Positions 30,835-40,096 of a stretch of 64,000 nucleotides of DNA are shown in pieces. The notes below the pieces were generated by a model that did not search any database, was not told the DNA's origin, and was given only the letters and a program-made list of their open reading frames with translations. The translations under genes and the position numbers were made by a program. Position 1 is the first letter of the stretch, and the number at the start of each line of letters is the position of its first letter. Source of the DNA: Arthrobacter sp. EM1 (GTDB taxonomy: Bacteria; Actinomycetota; Actinomycetes; Actinomycetales; Micrococcaceae); assembly GCF_029964055.1 (NCBI RefSeq), contig NZ_CP124836.1, forward strand, positions 1,860,001 through 1,924,000. Reading direction: 5' to 3'.

Positions 30835-31584
30835 TTAAGCCGCCGCGGTGGCAATGATCGGCACCACTGCGGCCACAATGCCGGCGAGGCCGCCGCCGAC
30901 GAGCGGTCCGACGACGGGGATCCAGGAATAGCTCCAATCCGAGGATCCCTTGCCCTTGATCGGCAGCAGGGCGTGGGCGATGCGCGGGCCCAGGTCACGG
31001 GCGGGGTTGATGGCGTAGCCGGTGGGGCCGCCGAGGGAGACGCCGATGCCGACGACCAGCAGGGCAACGGCCAGCGGGCCAAGCCCGGACGGTGTCCCGC
31101 CGAAGGTGAGGATGACGAAGACCAGGACAAAGGTGCCGATGATTTCGGTGACCAGGTTCCAGGTGGTGGAGCGGATGGCGGGGCCGGTGGAGAATACGCC
31201 AAGTTTGTTGGCGGGCTCGGGCTCGACATCGAAGTGCTGCTTGTGGGCCAGCCACATCACCACAGCACCCAGGAAGGCTCCCAGGAGTTCACCGCCGAAG
31301 TAGGTAAACGTCGAGGCAAAGTCGACCGGAACGCCGGGGGCGTAAGTGCCTTTGCCATTGATCAGCAGGCCGAATGTCACGGCGGGGTTCAGGTGCGCAC
31401 CTGATTTCACGGCGACGAATACACCGGCGAAGACAGCGATGCCCCATCCCCAGGTGACCATCAGGAATCCGCCGTTATTTCCTTTTGTACCCTTCAGTGC
31501 AACGTTTGCCACAACGCCACAGCCCAGCAGGGTCAGCATTGCGGTACCGAAGACTTCGGACAGGAAAACTATTCCAAGAGACAT
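30835..31584 (-). CDS. glpF: Glycerol uptake facilitator (aquaglyceroporin)
   Basis: MIP-family channel letting glycerol diffuse across the membrane. The 249-aa product has six hydrophobic spans and both half-helix motifs, HLNPAVT (NPA at 66-68) and [12 protein letters not shown] (NPA at 193-195). The Asp after the second NPAR is the glyceroporin-type residue. It lies between glpD and glpK; channelled glycerol would be phosphorylated by GlpK at once. Confidence 0.96.
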   Translation of the reverse strand: MSLGIVFLSEVFGTAMLTLLGCGVVANVALKGTKGNNGGFLMVTWGWGIAVFAGVFVAVKSGAHLNPAVTFGLLINGKGTYAPGVPVDFASTFTYFGGELLGAFLGAVVMWLAHKQHFDVEPEPANKLGVFSTGPAIRSTTWNLVTEIIGTFVLVFVILTFGGTPSGLGPLAVALLVVGIGVSLGGPTGYAINPARDLGPRIAHALLPIKGKGSSDWSYSWIPVVGPLVGGGLAGIVAAVVPIIATAAA

Positions 31585-31705
31585 CTTTGACTCCTCTATT
31601 TTCTGTTGTCAGCCCCTCGCGGGTTTGAAGGGCTGGTGTGCCGGCGGGGCCGTGGCTCCGCCGGCCGGCCGCTGCGCGGGTCTTCCATTGAACCCCGCAG
31701 CCGGT

Positions 31706-31732
31706 GCGCCCGGACGTCATCCGCCCGGGCGC
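31706..31732 (-). terminator. Hairpin between glpD and glpF
   Basis: GCGCCCGG and its complement (8-bp arms, 11-nt loop) begin 7 nt after the glpD stop. A second GC-rich hairpin (GCCGGCGG/CCGCCGGC) lies nearer glpF, around 31639-31662. With no T-run, partial read-through into glpFK is likely. Confidence 0.45.
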
Positions 31733-31738
31733 CGATCT

Positions 31739-33532
31739 CTATCCGGCGACCACGCTGTGGACGTGGACCCCGTGGAATCGCTTGAGCACCTCCTGAGCGT
31801 GGCTGATCTCGGCGGCTTGGGTGGCCGCGTCCCAGCCGAGCGGGCCTGCAAGGATGCCGGCAACCTCGTGCAGAAGTTCGCCGGTCACCAGGCCGCGGAA
31901 GGCGAGGGACGTGCGACGGATCAAGACGTCGATCAGGTGCCCGATCTGCTCGTTCCGGGCCATAAACTCCAGTTCACGGACGGAGAGCTCGCGGGTGGAG
32001 TGCAGGAGCGGGTCCGGGCCGGCGTCGAGGAAGCTGATGATCTCCCCGGCGCGGGTGCCGTAGCGGGTGAGCAGCCCTGCGGTGCGGTCGGCATCACGGT
32101 TGTCCGTCATGTGTGCCTTGATCCAGCGCTGCACGCCATCCTCGCTCTCGGGGAAACCGGCACCGCCGCCGATGGCCAGTTTCGCCGTCGAGATTTTACG
32201 GTGCATTCCGAGTTCAGCGAGGACCTTGTCGCTCAGGTGTTCGGCGAGGGCGCGGAAGGTGGTCCATTTTCCGCCCACAAGGCTAAGCACGACTGCGCCG
32301 GCACTCCCCGTCCCGGCGGCGCCCCCGGCGCGGCGTTCGATCCGGTAGTCGCGGCTGACGAAGCCCGGCTGGGTGGCGTCGTGCCGGGGCAGCGGACGGA
32401 CTCCGGAAAACGTGTAGACGATCTGATCCCGGCCCACGGTGATGTCCGGGAAGACATGGCCGATCAGGTCGAAGAAGTAGTCGATCTCTTCCTCGGTGCA
32501 TACAGCGTCTTCCGCCATGTCCGCGTCGATGTCCGTGGTCCCGACCAGGACGCGGTCCCCCATCGGGTAGATCAATACGATCCGGCCGTCGGTGTGTTCG
32601 AAGAAGATCTCGCGTCCGCTGCAGGCGGCGAGCAGTTCCGGGTGGTCCAGCACAATGTGCGAGCCCTTGGTGCCGCCCATAAAGGCAGACGCCTCGCCCA
32701 TCGCCTGGTTTGTCTGGTCGACCCAGGCGCCGGTGGTGTTGACGATGACGTCGGCGGAGAACTCAAACCGTTCACCGGTGAGTTCGTCTCGAAGTTCCGC
32801 GATGCTTCCGGTGCGCCCGGTCCCTGCTGCGTCGCGGACCGCCACCAGCGAGAGGTAGTTGCTGGCGCGGGCATCGCTGGCCCCCGCGGCGCCGGCCTTC
32901 TCGCCGTCCTGCAGCACATCCAGCGTGAGTCGCTCCGGGTTGTGCACGGAGGCGTCGAAATACGTCGCCGCATATTTGATTCCCGGGTGCAGGCGGGGCA
33001 GCTCGGCAAGAGCCCGCCGGCGGCCGCGGAACTGGTGTCGGGGGACGGTGCCGCCGTCCCGGGAGAAGAAGTCGTACATGCTCAGGCCAAGCTTGATCAG
33101 GAAGGCCCCGCGTTCCGTGGGAGCCCCGTGCTGCTTGTGGGTCAGGAACCGCAGCGGCGCGGCGAGGATGCCGGAAAACGTGCTGAAGATGGGGATGGTC
33201 GTCTGGAGCGGCTTTACGTAGTGCGGGGCGATGCGCAGCAGCCGGTTGCGTTCCACAACCGATTCCTGGACGAGGCGGAACTCGCCGTTCTCAAGGTAAC
33301 GGATACCACCGTGGATCATGTGCGATGAGGCACCGCTGGCCCCCTGGCAGTAGTCACCGCGCTCCACAAGTGCCACGTCAACACCCTGCAGGGCGAGGTC
33401 CCGGAACGTGCCCACTCCATTTATGCCACCGCCGATGATAAGCACCTGCGCGTGCGGCCGCCTCTGCAGCTTCTGCACCGATGCGCGCTCGCCGGCCGAC
33501 GCCTGGTTGCGGGCTGAATCCTTCTGTCCCAA
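31739..33532 (-). CDS. glpD: Glycerol-3-phosphate dehydrogenase (FAD-dependent)
   Basis: Oxidises glycerol-3-phosphate to dihydroxyacetone phosphate, passing electrons to the quinone pool at the membrane. The 597-aa product has the FAD-binding motif VLIIGGGINGVG at 30-41, GASGASSHMIHGGIRYLE and the C-terminal DAO_C helical domain. TTG 33532 has AAAGGAG 6 nt upstream. It is the first gene of the glp run and diverges from the SorC-type regulator at 33658, which is the best candidate to control it. Confidence 0.96.
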   Translation of the reverse strand: MGQKDSARNQASAGERASVQKLQRRPHAQVLIIGGGINGVGTFRDLALQGVDVALVERGDYCQGASGASSHMIHGGIRYLENGEFRLVQESVVERNRLLRIAPHYVKPLQTTIPIFSTFSGILAAPLRFLTHKQHGAPTERGAFLIKLGLSMYDFFSRDGGTVPRHQFRGRRRALAELPRLHPGIKYAATYFDASVHNPERLTLDVLQDGEKAGAAGASDARASNYLSLVAVRDAAGTGRTGSIAELRDELTGERFEFSADVIVNTTGAWVDQTNQAMGEASAFMGGTKGSHIVLDHPELLAACSGREIFFEHTDGRIVLIYPMGDRVLVGTTDIDADMAEDAVCTEEEIDYFFDLIGHVFPDITVGRDQIVYTFSGVRPLPRHDATQPGFVSRDYRIERRAGGAAGTGSAGAVVLSLVGGKWTTFRALAEHLSDKVLAELGMHRKISTAKLAIGGGAGFPESEDGVQRWIKAHMTDNRDADRTAGLLTRYGTRAGEIISFLDAGPDPLLHSTRELSVRELEFMARNEQIGHLIDVLIRRTSLAFRGLVTGELLHEVAGILAGPLGWDAATQAAEISHAQEVLKRFHGVHVHSVVAG

Positions 33533-33630
33533 GAACTACTCCTTTGGGTTTGGTCCTGTGCGGCGCGCCGTGCGGCGCGGCGCCGTTCATCACTATTCTT
33601 TGGAGTAATGGAAAATGGAGTCAAGCACTA

Positions 33631-33644
33631 TGCACAAACGTGCA
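33631..33644. promoter_or_regulatory. TGCAC-n4-GTGCA palindrome in the glpD/regulator gap
   Basis: A perfect 5-bp inverted repeat with a 4-nt centre lies 14 nt before the regulator start and 99 nt from glpD, in the shared 125-nt control region. It is a reasonable candidate operator for the divergently encoded SorC-type protein, but is unproven. Confidence 0.45.
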
Positions 33645-33657
33645 GAACGGAAGTGGG

Positions 33658-34620
33658 ATGACACCCTCACGAAGCTCCGACGCCCTCCGCGCCGCCCAGT
33701 TGTATTACCTTCAGGACCTGACCATGGACGCGATTGCACGCGAGCTGCGCACGTCCCGGTCCACCGTGTCGCGGCTGCTTTCCTCAGCCCGGGAATCGGG
33801 GCTGGTGCAAATCCAGATCCGCAGCCCCCTCGACACCGGGCCCGAACTCGAAAGCATGATCCGCGCCGAATACAAGGTGGACGTGCACGTCGTTCCGGTA
33901 GTGGACACGCTCAATGAGGCGGAAACGCTGGACCGCGTGGCCATGCAGGCCGCCCGCACGATCGGGCCGCTGGTGGATTCCAACGCCATTATCGGCGTCG
34001 CGTGGGGCTCGACCTTGAGCGCTGTGAGCCGGCACTTGACCCGGAAGATCACCCACGACTGCGTGATCGTCCAGCTCAACGGGGCGGGCAACATGCAAAC
34101 CACTGGTATCACCTATGCCTCCGACATCATGCGCCGCTTTGGCAGCGCCTACGGAGCGCGGGTGGAGCAGTTCCCGGTACCGGCGTTCTTCGACCACGCC
34201 GCGACCAAAACGGCCATGTGGAATGAACGAAGCGTGCAACGGATCCTCGAACTTCAGTCCCGCATGAGCATTGCCATTTTCGGCGTGGGCTCTGTCGACG
34301 CCGACTATCCCAGCCACGTGTACGCCGGCGGCTACCTCGACGAAGAAGACCTGAACGTCCTGGCCACCTCAGACGTTGTGGGCGATGTTGCCACGGTGTT
34401 CTTCCGCGCAGACGGCTCCTCGGACGGGATCATGCTTAACGAGCGTTCCACCGGTCCGGACCTCGCACAGTTGCGCCAGGTCCGCCGGCGGATCTGCGTG
34501 GTCTCGGGGGCTTCCAAGATCAACGGCCTGCGCGGCGCCCTTGCCGCCGGCCTGGCGACAGACCTGATTCTGGACGAGGCCAGCGCCCGGCACCTGGTCA
34601 GATTCGACGGTTTGGTCTGA
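33658..34620 (+). CDS. SorC/DeoR-type sugar-binding transcriptional regulator
   Basis: 320-aa regulator with an N-terminal helix-turn-helix (about residues 20-44: LTMDAIARELRTSRSTVSRL) and a large C-terminal sugar-phosphate-binding domain (IIGVAWGSTLSAVSRHL, then GVGSVDADYPSHVYAGGYL, up to DEASARHL). Such proteins respond to phosphorylated sugars or polyols. Being divergent from glpD, it is likely to sense glycerol-3-phosphate or dihydroxyacetone phosphate and control the glp genes; this is inference from position. ATG 33658 has GGAAG upstream; the open frame from 33481 is rejected since it runs back into glpD. Confidence 0.92.
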   Translation: MTPSRSSDALRAAQLYYLQDLTMDAIARELRTSRSTVSRLLSSARESGLVQIQIRSPLDTGPELESMIRAEYKVDVHVVPVVDTLNEAETLDRVAMQAARTIGPLVDSNAIIGVAWGSTLSAVSRHLTRKITHDCVIVQLNGAGNMQTTGITYASDIMRRFGSAYGARVEQFPVPAFFDHAATKTAMWNERSVQRILELQSRMSIAIFGVGSVDADYPSHVYAGGYLDEEDLNVLATSDVVGDVATVFFRADGSSDGIMLNERSTGPDLAQLRQVRRRICVVSGASKINGLRGALAAGLATDLILDEASARHLVRFDGLV

Positions 34621-34633
34621 TCCTGCCGCTTCC

Positions 34634-34663
34634 CGGGCCGCCCGGACTCCCGTGTCCGGCCCG
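34634..34663 (+). terminator. Hairpin after the SorC-type regulator
   Basis: CCGGAC-n6-GTCCGG with outer CGGG/CCCG pairs, 14 nt after the regulator stop. No T-run; a weak terminator candidate. Confidence 0.4.
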
Positions 34664-34704
34664 TCGTGGGCGGTGCAGGCGGCGGAGTCGGTAAAGTCGA
34701 TGGT

Positions 34705-35583
34705 ATGAAACCCTCACCCCGGCTCAGCCTCAACAACGGTGTACTGATCGACCAGGTGGGTTTTGGACTCTATAAGGTGCCCCCGGAGGACGCCCCCGGA
34801 CTCGTGACGATGGCGCTCGAAGCCGGCTACCGGCACTTCGATACGGCCGCCATGTACGGCAACGAGACCGGCGTTGGCCGGGGCGTTGGCGCCTTGTCCG
34901 GTTTTGTTAGCGGCGATGACGCCCGCGGCGGTTCCGGCGAAGCCTCCCCTTCCTTGTCCCGCGAGGACCTGTTTATCACCACCAAGGTCTGGAACGACGA
35001 CCACGGCTACGACGCGACGCTGCGTGCCTTCGACACGTCGATGGCCAACCTCGGGCTGGAATACGTTGACCTGTACTTGATCCACTGGCCGTGCGCGGAA
35101 CGGGGGCTGTATCCGGAGACCTACCGCGCCCTGGAGACGCTGTACCGGGAAGGCCGGGCCCGGGCCATCGGGGTCTCGAACTTTCAGCCGGCCCACCTGG
35201 ACCGCCTCCTGCAGACGGCGGAAGTCGTCCCGGCCGTCAACCAGGTTGAACTGCACCCCTGGCTCCAGCAGGAGGAACTGCGCAGCCTGCACCGCGAGCT
35301 TGGAATCACCACCGAAGCGTGGAGCCCGCTGGGCCGCGGCCAGGTCCTGCAGGATGCGGCTGTCCTTCATCTTGCGGCCCTCCACGGCAGGACCCCGGCG
35401 CAGATCATCCTCCGCTGGCATGTCCAGCTTGGCAATATCGCCATCCCGAAGGCGAGCTCGTACGCCCGGATCAGGGAAAACCTCAATGTCTTTGGCTTCA
35501 GCCTGGACGACGCCGCCATGGACACCCTTGCCGGACTGGAACGCGGCTTCCGGACCGGCTCGCACCCGGACTCCGTCAATTAG
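34705..35583 (+). CDS. Aldo/keto reductase
   Basis: NADPH-dependent oxidoreductase of the 2,5-diketogluconate reductase type. The 292-aa barrel keeps the catalytic tetrad: Asp46 and Tyr51 (HFDTAAMYGNE), Lys94 (FITTKVW) and His127 (YLIHWP). The cofactor end IAIPKASSYARIREN follows. A Gly/Ser-rich insertion of about 24 residues (65-88) separates the Tyr and Lys elements, unlike most members. The substrate is unknown. The hydrolase starts 10 nt after its stop, so the two are probably co-transcribed with the glycosyltransferase. Confidence 0.93.
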   Translation: MKPSPRLSLNNGVLIDQVGFGLYKVPPEDAPGLVTMALEAGYRHFDTAAMYGNETGVGRGVGALSGFVSGDDARGGSGEASPSLSREDLFITTKVWNDDHGYDATLRAFDTSMANLGLEYVDLYLIHWPCAERGLYPETYRALETLYREGRARAIGVSNFQPAHLDRLLQTAEVVPAVNQVELHPWLQQEELRSLHRELGITTEAWSPLGRGQVLQDAAVLHLAALHGRTPAQIILRWHVQLGNIAIPKASSYARIRENLNVFGFSLDDAAMDTLAGLERGFRTGSHPDSVN

Positions 35584-35593
35584 GACTCATCGA

Positions 35594-36523
35594 ATGGTAG
35601 ACATGGCCACCGAGCCTTCCCCCGGCACTCCCCTGCTCAGCGCCGGGCTTGCGGCGCGCACCCATCCCGCCGAAGTGGTAGTGAACGGCACCAAAGTCGC
35701 GTATTGGAGCTACGAGCCGGTAACGGTGACCCCGCAGACCCGCACCATCCTGGTGGTCCATGGCTTTCGCGGCGACCACCATGGACTCCTTAGGGTTGCC
35801 GACCAGCTCCCCGAGATGCGGCTTATTATGCCGGACCTCCCCGGATTCGGCAGCTCCGCCGCGTTCACCGATGCCAGGCACAGCGTGGAACGTTACTGCC
35901 GCTTCGTCGCCGATTTTATCGCGGCCCTGGCTCTGGGACCGGACACCGTCCTGCTGGGACATTCCTTTGGCTCCATCATCGCGAGCCATTACGTGGCCAG
36001 CCACCCCGGCACCGTGGCGGAGCTGATCCTGATCAACCCGATCGCCGCCCCGGCCCTTGAGGGGCCCAAGGCCCTGCTGACCAAACTCGCCGTCCTCTAC
36101 TACGAAACCGCTGCGCGCCTGCCGCGCCGGCTGGGACAGGGCCTGCTGCGCAGCCAGCTGATTGTCCGGGTCATGAGCGAGACGATGGCGAAAACGCGCG
36201 AGAAACATCTCCGACGTTTTGTCCACGCCCAGCACAGCGCCTATTTCTCCGCATTCGCGGACCGTGAGAGCCTGCTGGAAGCTTTTAAGGCATCGGTTGG
36301 CAGCAATGTCGCCGAAGTGGCCGCCAGCCTGACGCTTCCCGTGCTGCTGATCGCCGGTGAAAAAGACGAAATTGCGGCGCTACCGGACCAGCACACCTTG
36401 CTGGCACGGCTGCCGGACGGCCGCCTGGACGTGATCGCCGGCGTCGGGCACCTGATCCACTACGAAACCCCGGAACCCGCCGCGGCATTCATCCGACGCT
36501 TCCTGAAGGACCATTCCGCGTGA
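35594..36523 (+). CDS. Alpha/beta hydrolase
   Basis: 309-aa hydrolase with the oxyanion HGFRGDHHG, nucleophile elbow GHSFG (Ser124), acid GEKDE (Asp258) and His286 in GVGHLIHYE. A helical cap (about 155-235) sits between strands 6 and 7. No signal peptide, so cytoplasmic. ATG 35594 has AGGA 8 nt upstream, and ATG 35603 is an alternative. Its end overlaps the glycosyltransferase start by 4 nt, indicating coupled translation. The substrate cannot be predicted. Confidence 0.92.
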   Translation: MVDMATEPSPGTPLLSAGLAARTHPAEVVVNGTKVAYWSYEPVTVTPQTRTILVVHGFRGDHHGLLRVADQLPEMRLIMPDLPGFGSSAAFTDARHSVERYCRFVADFIAALALGPDTVLLGHSFGSIIASHYVASHPGTVAELILINPIAAPALEGPKALLTKLAVLYYETAARLPRRLGQGLLRSQLIVRVMSETMAKTREKHLRRFVHAQHSAYFSAFADRESLLEAFKASVGSNVAEVAASLTLPVLLIAGEKDEIAALPDQHTLLARLPDGRLDVIAGVGHLIHYETPEPAAAFIRRFLKDHSA

Positions 36524-37605
36524 AAATCATTATTGATGCCCGGTTCACCCGGCTGGACCACCACGACGGAATCAGCCGTTACGGCGCCAGCCTGATCGCC
36601 GCAACGGCAAAAATCGCCGAGGTCTCCATGCTCATCAGCGACGTTCGCCAGCTGGCCCTGCTCCCGGACGTGCCCTATTCCCTGATCAACAGCCCGCTCT
36701 CCCCCGCCGAGTTGTTCGTCGCCCGAAAGGTGAACGCACTCGACGCCGACGTGGTGGTGTGCCCGATGCAAACGATGGGCAGCTGGGGCCGGAAGTACCC
36801 GCTGGTGCTGACCCTGCACGACCTGATCTACTACGAACACCCCGCTCCCCCGGGCTTCCTGCCCGCACCCGTCCGGGTCCTCTGGCGCCTCTACCACAAG
36901 GCCTTCTGGCCGCAGCGCTTCCTGCTTAATCGTGCCGACGTTGTTGCCACCATCAGCGCCACGACGGCGGCACTGATCTCCAAGTACCAGCTGACCCGGC
37001 GTCCGGTCCGGATCGTGGGCAACGCCCCGCAGCACGGCCACGCGCCGCGGGATCCAGGGTCAGGGGCAGACAAGACGATCCTGTACATGGGCTCCTTTAT
37101 GCCTTACAAAAACGTGGAGACCATGATCAGGGGCATGGCGGAGTTGCCGGATATAAGCTTGCACCTGCTCAGCCGAATCACCCCGGAACGCCGGGCGGAA
37201 CTCGAGGCCCTGGCGCCCGCCGGCACGAGCATCACCTTCCACAACGGCGTGACCGACGCCGAGTATGAGGCCATGCTGGGACGCACTACGGCTTTGATCA
37301 GCCTCTCCAAAGCGGAGGGTTACGGGCTGCCCCTGGTGGAAGCGATGTCCCACGGCACACCGGTGATCGCCAGCGACATCCCGATCTTCCGCGAGGTCGG
37401 TGGTGACGCTGTCAGCTACGTCCACCCGGATTCACCGCAGGAATTTGCTGCCGCGGTGCGGCAACTGGAGGATGCGGAGCTGTGGAAGGCTCGTTCGCTC
37501 CGCTCGGTCGAGCGCGCCGCGGACTTCAGCTGGGACGAATCGGCGCGCCGACTCCTGGACGCGGCCGCGGAGGCCAAGGAGTTGCACGAACGGCCCAGGC
37601 CCTAG
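36520..37605 (+). CDS. Glycosyltransferase family 4 (GT-B)
   Basis: 361-aa GT-B enzyme. It has an N-terminal acceptor domain (IIIDARFTRLDHHDGISRY) and the C-terminal nucleotide-sugar domain with ILYMGSFMPYKNVE, then the E-x7-E motif in KAEGYGLPLVEAMSHGTPVI. GTG 36520 overlaps the hydrolase stop. It resembles mannosyl- or glucosyl-transferases of capsule or glycolipid synthesis, but donor and acceptor are unknown and no other sugar-polymer genes are close. Linkage to the hydrolase suggests a shared small-molecule or lipid modification (inference). Confidence 0.92.
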   Translation: MKIIIDARFTRLDHHDGISRYGASLIAATAKIAEVSMLISDVRQLALLPDVPYSLINSPLSPAELFVARKVNALDADVVVCPMQTMGSWGRKYPLVLTLHDLIYYEHPAPPGFLPAPVRVLWRLYHKAFWPQRFLLNRADVVATISATTAALISKYQLTRRPVRIVGNAPQHGHAPRDPGSGADKTILYMGSFMPYKNVETMIRGMAELPDISLHLLSRITPERRAELEALAPAGTSITFHNGVTDAEYEAMLGRTTALISLSKAEGYGLPLVEAMSHGTPVIASDIPIFREVGGDAVSYVHPDSPQEFAAAVRQLEDAELWKARSLRSVERAADFSWDESARRLLDAAAEAKELHERPRP

Positions 37606-37609
37606 GACT

Positions 37610-37873
37610 TCAGCCGCCGGGTCGGTAAGGTCCCGGCATACACGGTGCTGCGGTCACTGCCCGCATCGGGCGCCAAAACGTGAGTGGACGTCCGCTGATT
37701 GAGGGATGAAACCAGAGTGATCCCAGCTCGCCAGCAAAGCCATCGGAGTAGATCTGCACTCCTTGTAATCCCGGGAACACGTCGATGCCGGCAGCGGCAG
37801 AAGTCACGTCCTGGAGGCTGGCCGCGGTGTCATTTCCGCAAGTCCGCTGTACAAGCGCCGAGGCGGCCGGCAC
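37610..37873 (-). CDS. Possible small protein after priA, unrecognised
   Basis: An 87-codon frame starting GTG with GGAAGGA 8 nt upstream, 14 nt past the priA stop. The sequence (SLQDVTSAAAGIDVFPGLQG, VQIYSDGFAGELGSLWFHP) is not one I recognise. Codon use is less GC-biased than its neighbours (TTA, CAA, GGA, AAT). It fills most of the 282-nt convergent gap between the glycosyltransferase and priA, so it could also be decayed sequence or the tail of a lost gene. Confidence 0.35.
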   Translation of the reverse strand: MPAASALVQRTCGNDTAASLQDVTSAAAGIDVFPGLQGVQIYSDGFAGELGSLWFHPSISGRPLTFWRPMRAVTAAPCMPGPYRPGG

Positions 37874-37887
37874 CTCTTGGTCCTTCC

Positions 37888-40044
37888 CTAGAGCACGTCC
37901 ACGCCGTCCAGCCGCAGCTGCACCGGGTCGTCCGTGCGTTTGGCGGCCGCGGCGGCCTTAACCGCCCGCAACGCCATGGTGACGTGGGCCGCCTGGCCGT
38001 AGGGGATGAACATCAGGGTCCGGACATCATCCCCCGCCGCGCCCCGAACGCTGCCGTGGGCGGGTGCGCCGGTGATCACAAGCGGCGCGGGGCCCGCTGT
38101 CCGAAGGGTAATCCCCTGCGCGGCCAGCTGTTGCTCGACGGCCTGGCTGAAGTGCCCGACGGCGGTCCGGCCGCCCGTCAGCGACGCGACCCGAACAGCA
38201 GGGGGCAGCTGCAGTTCCTGGCGCAGGGAAAGCTCACGCTCGGCGTAGCCGGCCGGGTCCCAGCGCAGCAGCGCGCCCACACCGGCGGCGTCGTCAGCGG
38301 TGATCACCACGAGCCCGCCCTCCCCGGCGGGGCGGACCAGCGCCGCAGCGTTGAACCAGCGCCTGACGGCGTCTTCCCCGGCCCGCAGGTTTTCTCGCCG
38401 CAGCAGTGAATCGCCGTCCAGCAGAAGTGCCGCCGCATAGCCTCCGGGCGCGACGGGTTCGGCGCCGACCGTGGCGACTACCAGCGCCTTGGAATCAGGA
38501 ACGGTTGCCAGCACCCGGTCCCCGGATGAGGTGACCACCGGCTTCCCGGGGAAGGCCCGGCCCAGTTCCTCAGCCGTCCGCAGGGCCCCCGTGGCGCCGC
38601 GCCTCAGCCGTGTACCATTGCACGTGCCGCAGCGCCAGTCAGCCGCCGGCGTTGAACACCAGCGGCATTGCGGCACCGCGGAGCTCCCGCTGGCCCCGGC
38701 GATGGCCAGCGGCCCGCTGCAGGACGTACAGCGCGCCGGCTCCCGGCAGTTTTCACAGGCCAGCGACGGGGCGTAACCGGCCCTCGCGACCTGGACCAGG
38801 ACCGGGCCGCGTTCGAGTCCGTCCTTGGCAGCACGCCAGGCCGCGCCGGGCAGCCGTGCGATCCGGGCCAGCGGATCGTGTTCAAGTTCGTAGCTGTCGG
38901 CCGTGTTCAGCACACGCGGGACGCTCCGGCGGACAACGGAGCGTCCGGCCTCCACCGACCGGGCCCATCCTGCCTCGACGAGTCGCTGCGTTTCGGTACT
39001 CCGGGTATGCGCTGCGAGCAGGCACGCCGCGCCCTCCTGCTCGGCGCGCAGCAGCAGGACTTCGCGGGTATGGGCGTAGGGTGAGCGCTGCTCGATGTGC
39101 AGGTCGTCACCGTCGTCCCAGCAGACAACGAGACCCAGGTTGTGCACCGGGGCGTAGGCGGCGGACCTGGTGCCGACAGCAACCCCGGCGGCGCCGCTGA
39201 GGATCCGCAGGAAGCTGCGGTAGCGGGGCGTCTGGCCATCGTCCGCCGTGAGCCGGGCGACGTCCCCGGCCGGCAGCAGCTGCAGGAGCGCCGTTTCCGC
39301 CCGGTCCAGGTCACGGTAGTCGGGCACCACAACGATGGCCCCGCGGCCGGAGAGGCGGACGGCTGCAACTGCTTCGGCGATCAGCCGGGGCCAGCCGCCG
39401 GCACCGTAGCCCTGCAGTGCGCTGAGCACCGCCCGCGGCGACTCGCCTGCGTTCAGGTGCTGCAGGAAGGCCGGTCCGTTGCGGTACCCGGACCAGCGTG
39501 AACCTTCCAGACCGCCGGGAAGTGCCGCGCCCGTTCCGCGCCCGGAGGCCTCGTCGGCGAAGACTGAGGGGTCCAGGACCCCCTCGGCGGCGAGCTCCTT
39601 CTCCAGTTTCGCCATCCGCGGCGGAACCGCCACGCGGAGTACGTCGCTGACATTGCCGGCGTAGCGGGCCGCAACACGTCCCGCGAGTTCTGCGACGGCG
39701 GCCGTTAGCACCGGCACCGGCGAGAGCACTTTGTACAGCGGAACGAGGGGGTGGCCGGCGTCGGATTCGGCTGCCCGGTCCATCAGGTATCCGGCGAGCT
39801 CCTGACCGTTGAACTTAACTTTCACCCGGACCCCAGGTTGCGCCGCGGCGTCCAGGGCGGCGGGCACGCTGTAGTCGAAGGGCCGGTCAAGGTGCGGGAG
39901 GGAAGATTCCAGCCGCACCCGCGCCACCGGAAGCCGGGCGGCTAGTTCCGGTCCCGGGGACGCCGCTGCCACGGTGGGAAAGCCCTGCAGCAATGAGAGT
40001 TGATGGGGTTCATCCGGGGTGGCGTGTTTAATCGGGCCGTTCAT
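37888..40044 (-). CDS. priA: PriA-like primosomal protein N', helicase motifs degenerate
   Basis: Replication-restart protein family. The 718-aa product has the N-terminal 3' DNA-binding domain (VRLESSLPHLDRPFDYSVP) and keeps the zinc-binding Cys pairs (CENC, CTSC, CRWC, CGTC). Walker A is missing (LQGYGAGGWPRLIAEA instead of a GxGKT loop), and the DEEH-type box reads WDDGDDLH. It should therefore not be an ATP-driven helicase, as I recall for actinobacterial PriA generally. ATG 40044 has GGGAGGAG 6 nt upstream. It lies after metK beyond a strong terminator, so it probably has its own promoter. Confidence 0.92.
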   Translation of the reverse strand: MNGPIKHATPDEPHQLSLLQGFPTVAAASPGPELAARLPVARVRLESSLPHLDRPFDYSVPAALDAAAQPGVRVKVKFNGQELAGYLMDRAAESDAGHPLVPLYKVLSPVPVLTAAVAELAGRVAARYAGNVSDVLRVAVPPRMAKLEKELAAEGVLDPSVFADEASGRGTGAALPGGLEGSRWSGYRNGPAFLQHLNAGESPRAVLSALQGYGAGGWPRLIAEAVAAVRLSGRGAIVVVPDYRDLDRAETALLQLLPAGDVARLTADDGQTPRYRSFLRILSGAAGVAVGTRSAAYAPVHNLGLVVCWDDGDDLHIEQRSPYAHTREVLLLRAEQEGAACLLAAHTRSTETQRLVEAGWARSVEAGRSVVRRSVPRVLNTADSYELEHDPLARIARLPGAAWRAAKDGLERGPVLVQVARAGYAPSLACENCREPARCTSCSGPLAIAGASGSSAVPQCRWCSTPAADWRCGTCNGTRLRRGATGALRTAEELGRAFPGKPVVTSSGDRVLATVPDSKALVVATVGAEPVAPGGYAAALLLDGDSLLRRENLRAGEDAVRRWFNAAALVRPAGEGGLVVITADDAAGVGALLRWDPAGYAERELSLRQELQLPPAVRVASLTGGRTAVGHFSQAVEQQLAAQGITLRTAGPAPLVITGAPAHGSVRGAAGDDVRTLMFIPYGQAAHVTMALRAVKAAAAAKRTDDPVQLRLDGVDVL

Positions 40045-40096
40045 TTGTCTCCTCCCTTCAGCAGCGGTTCAGCGCCGGCCCAGCCAGCACTGCATG

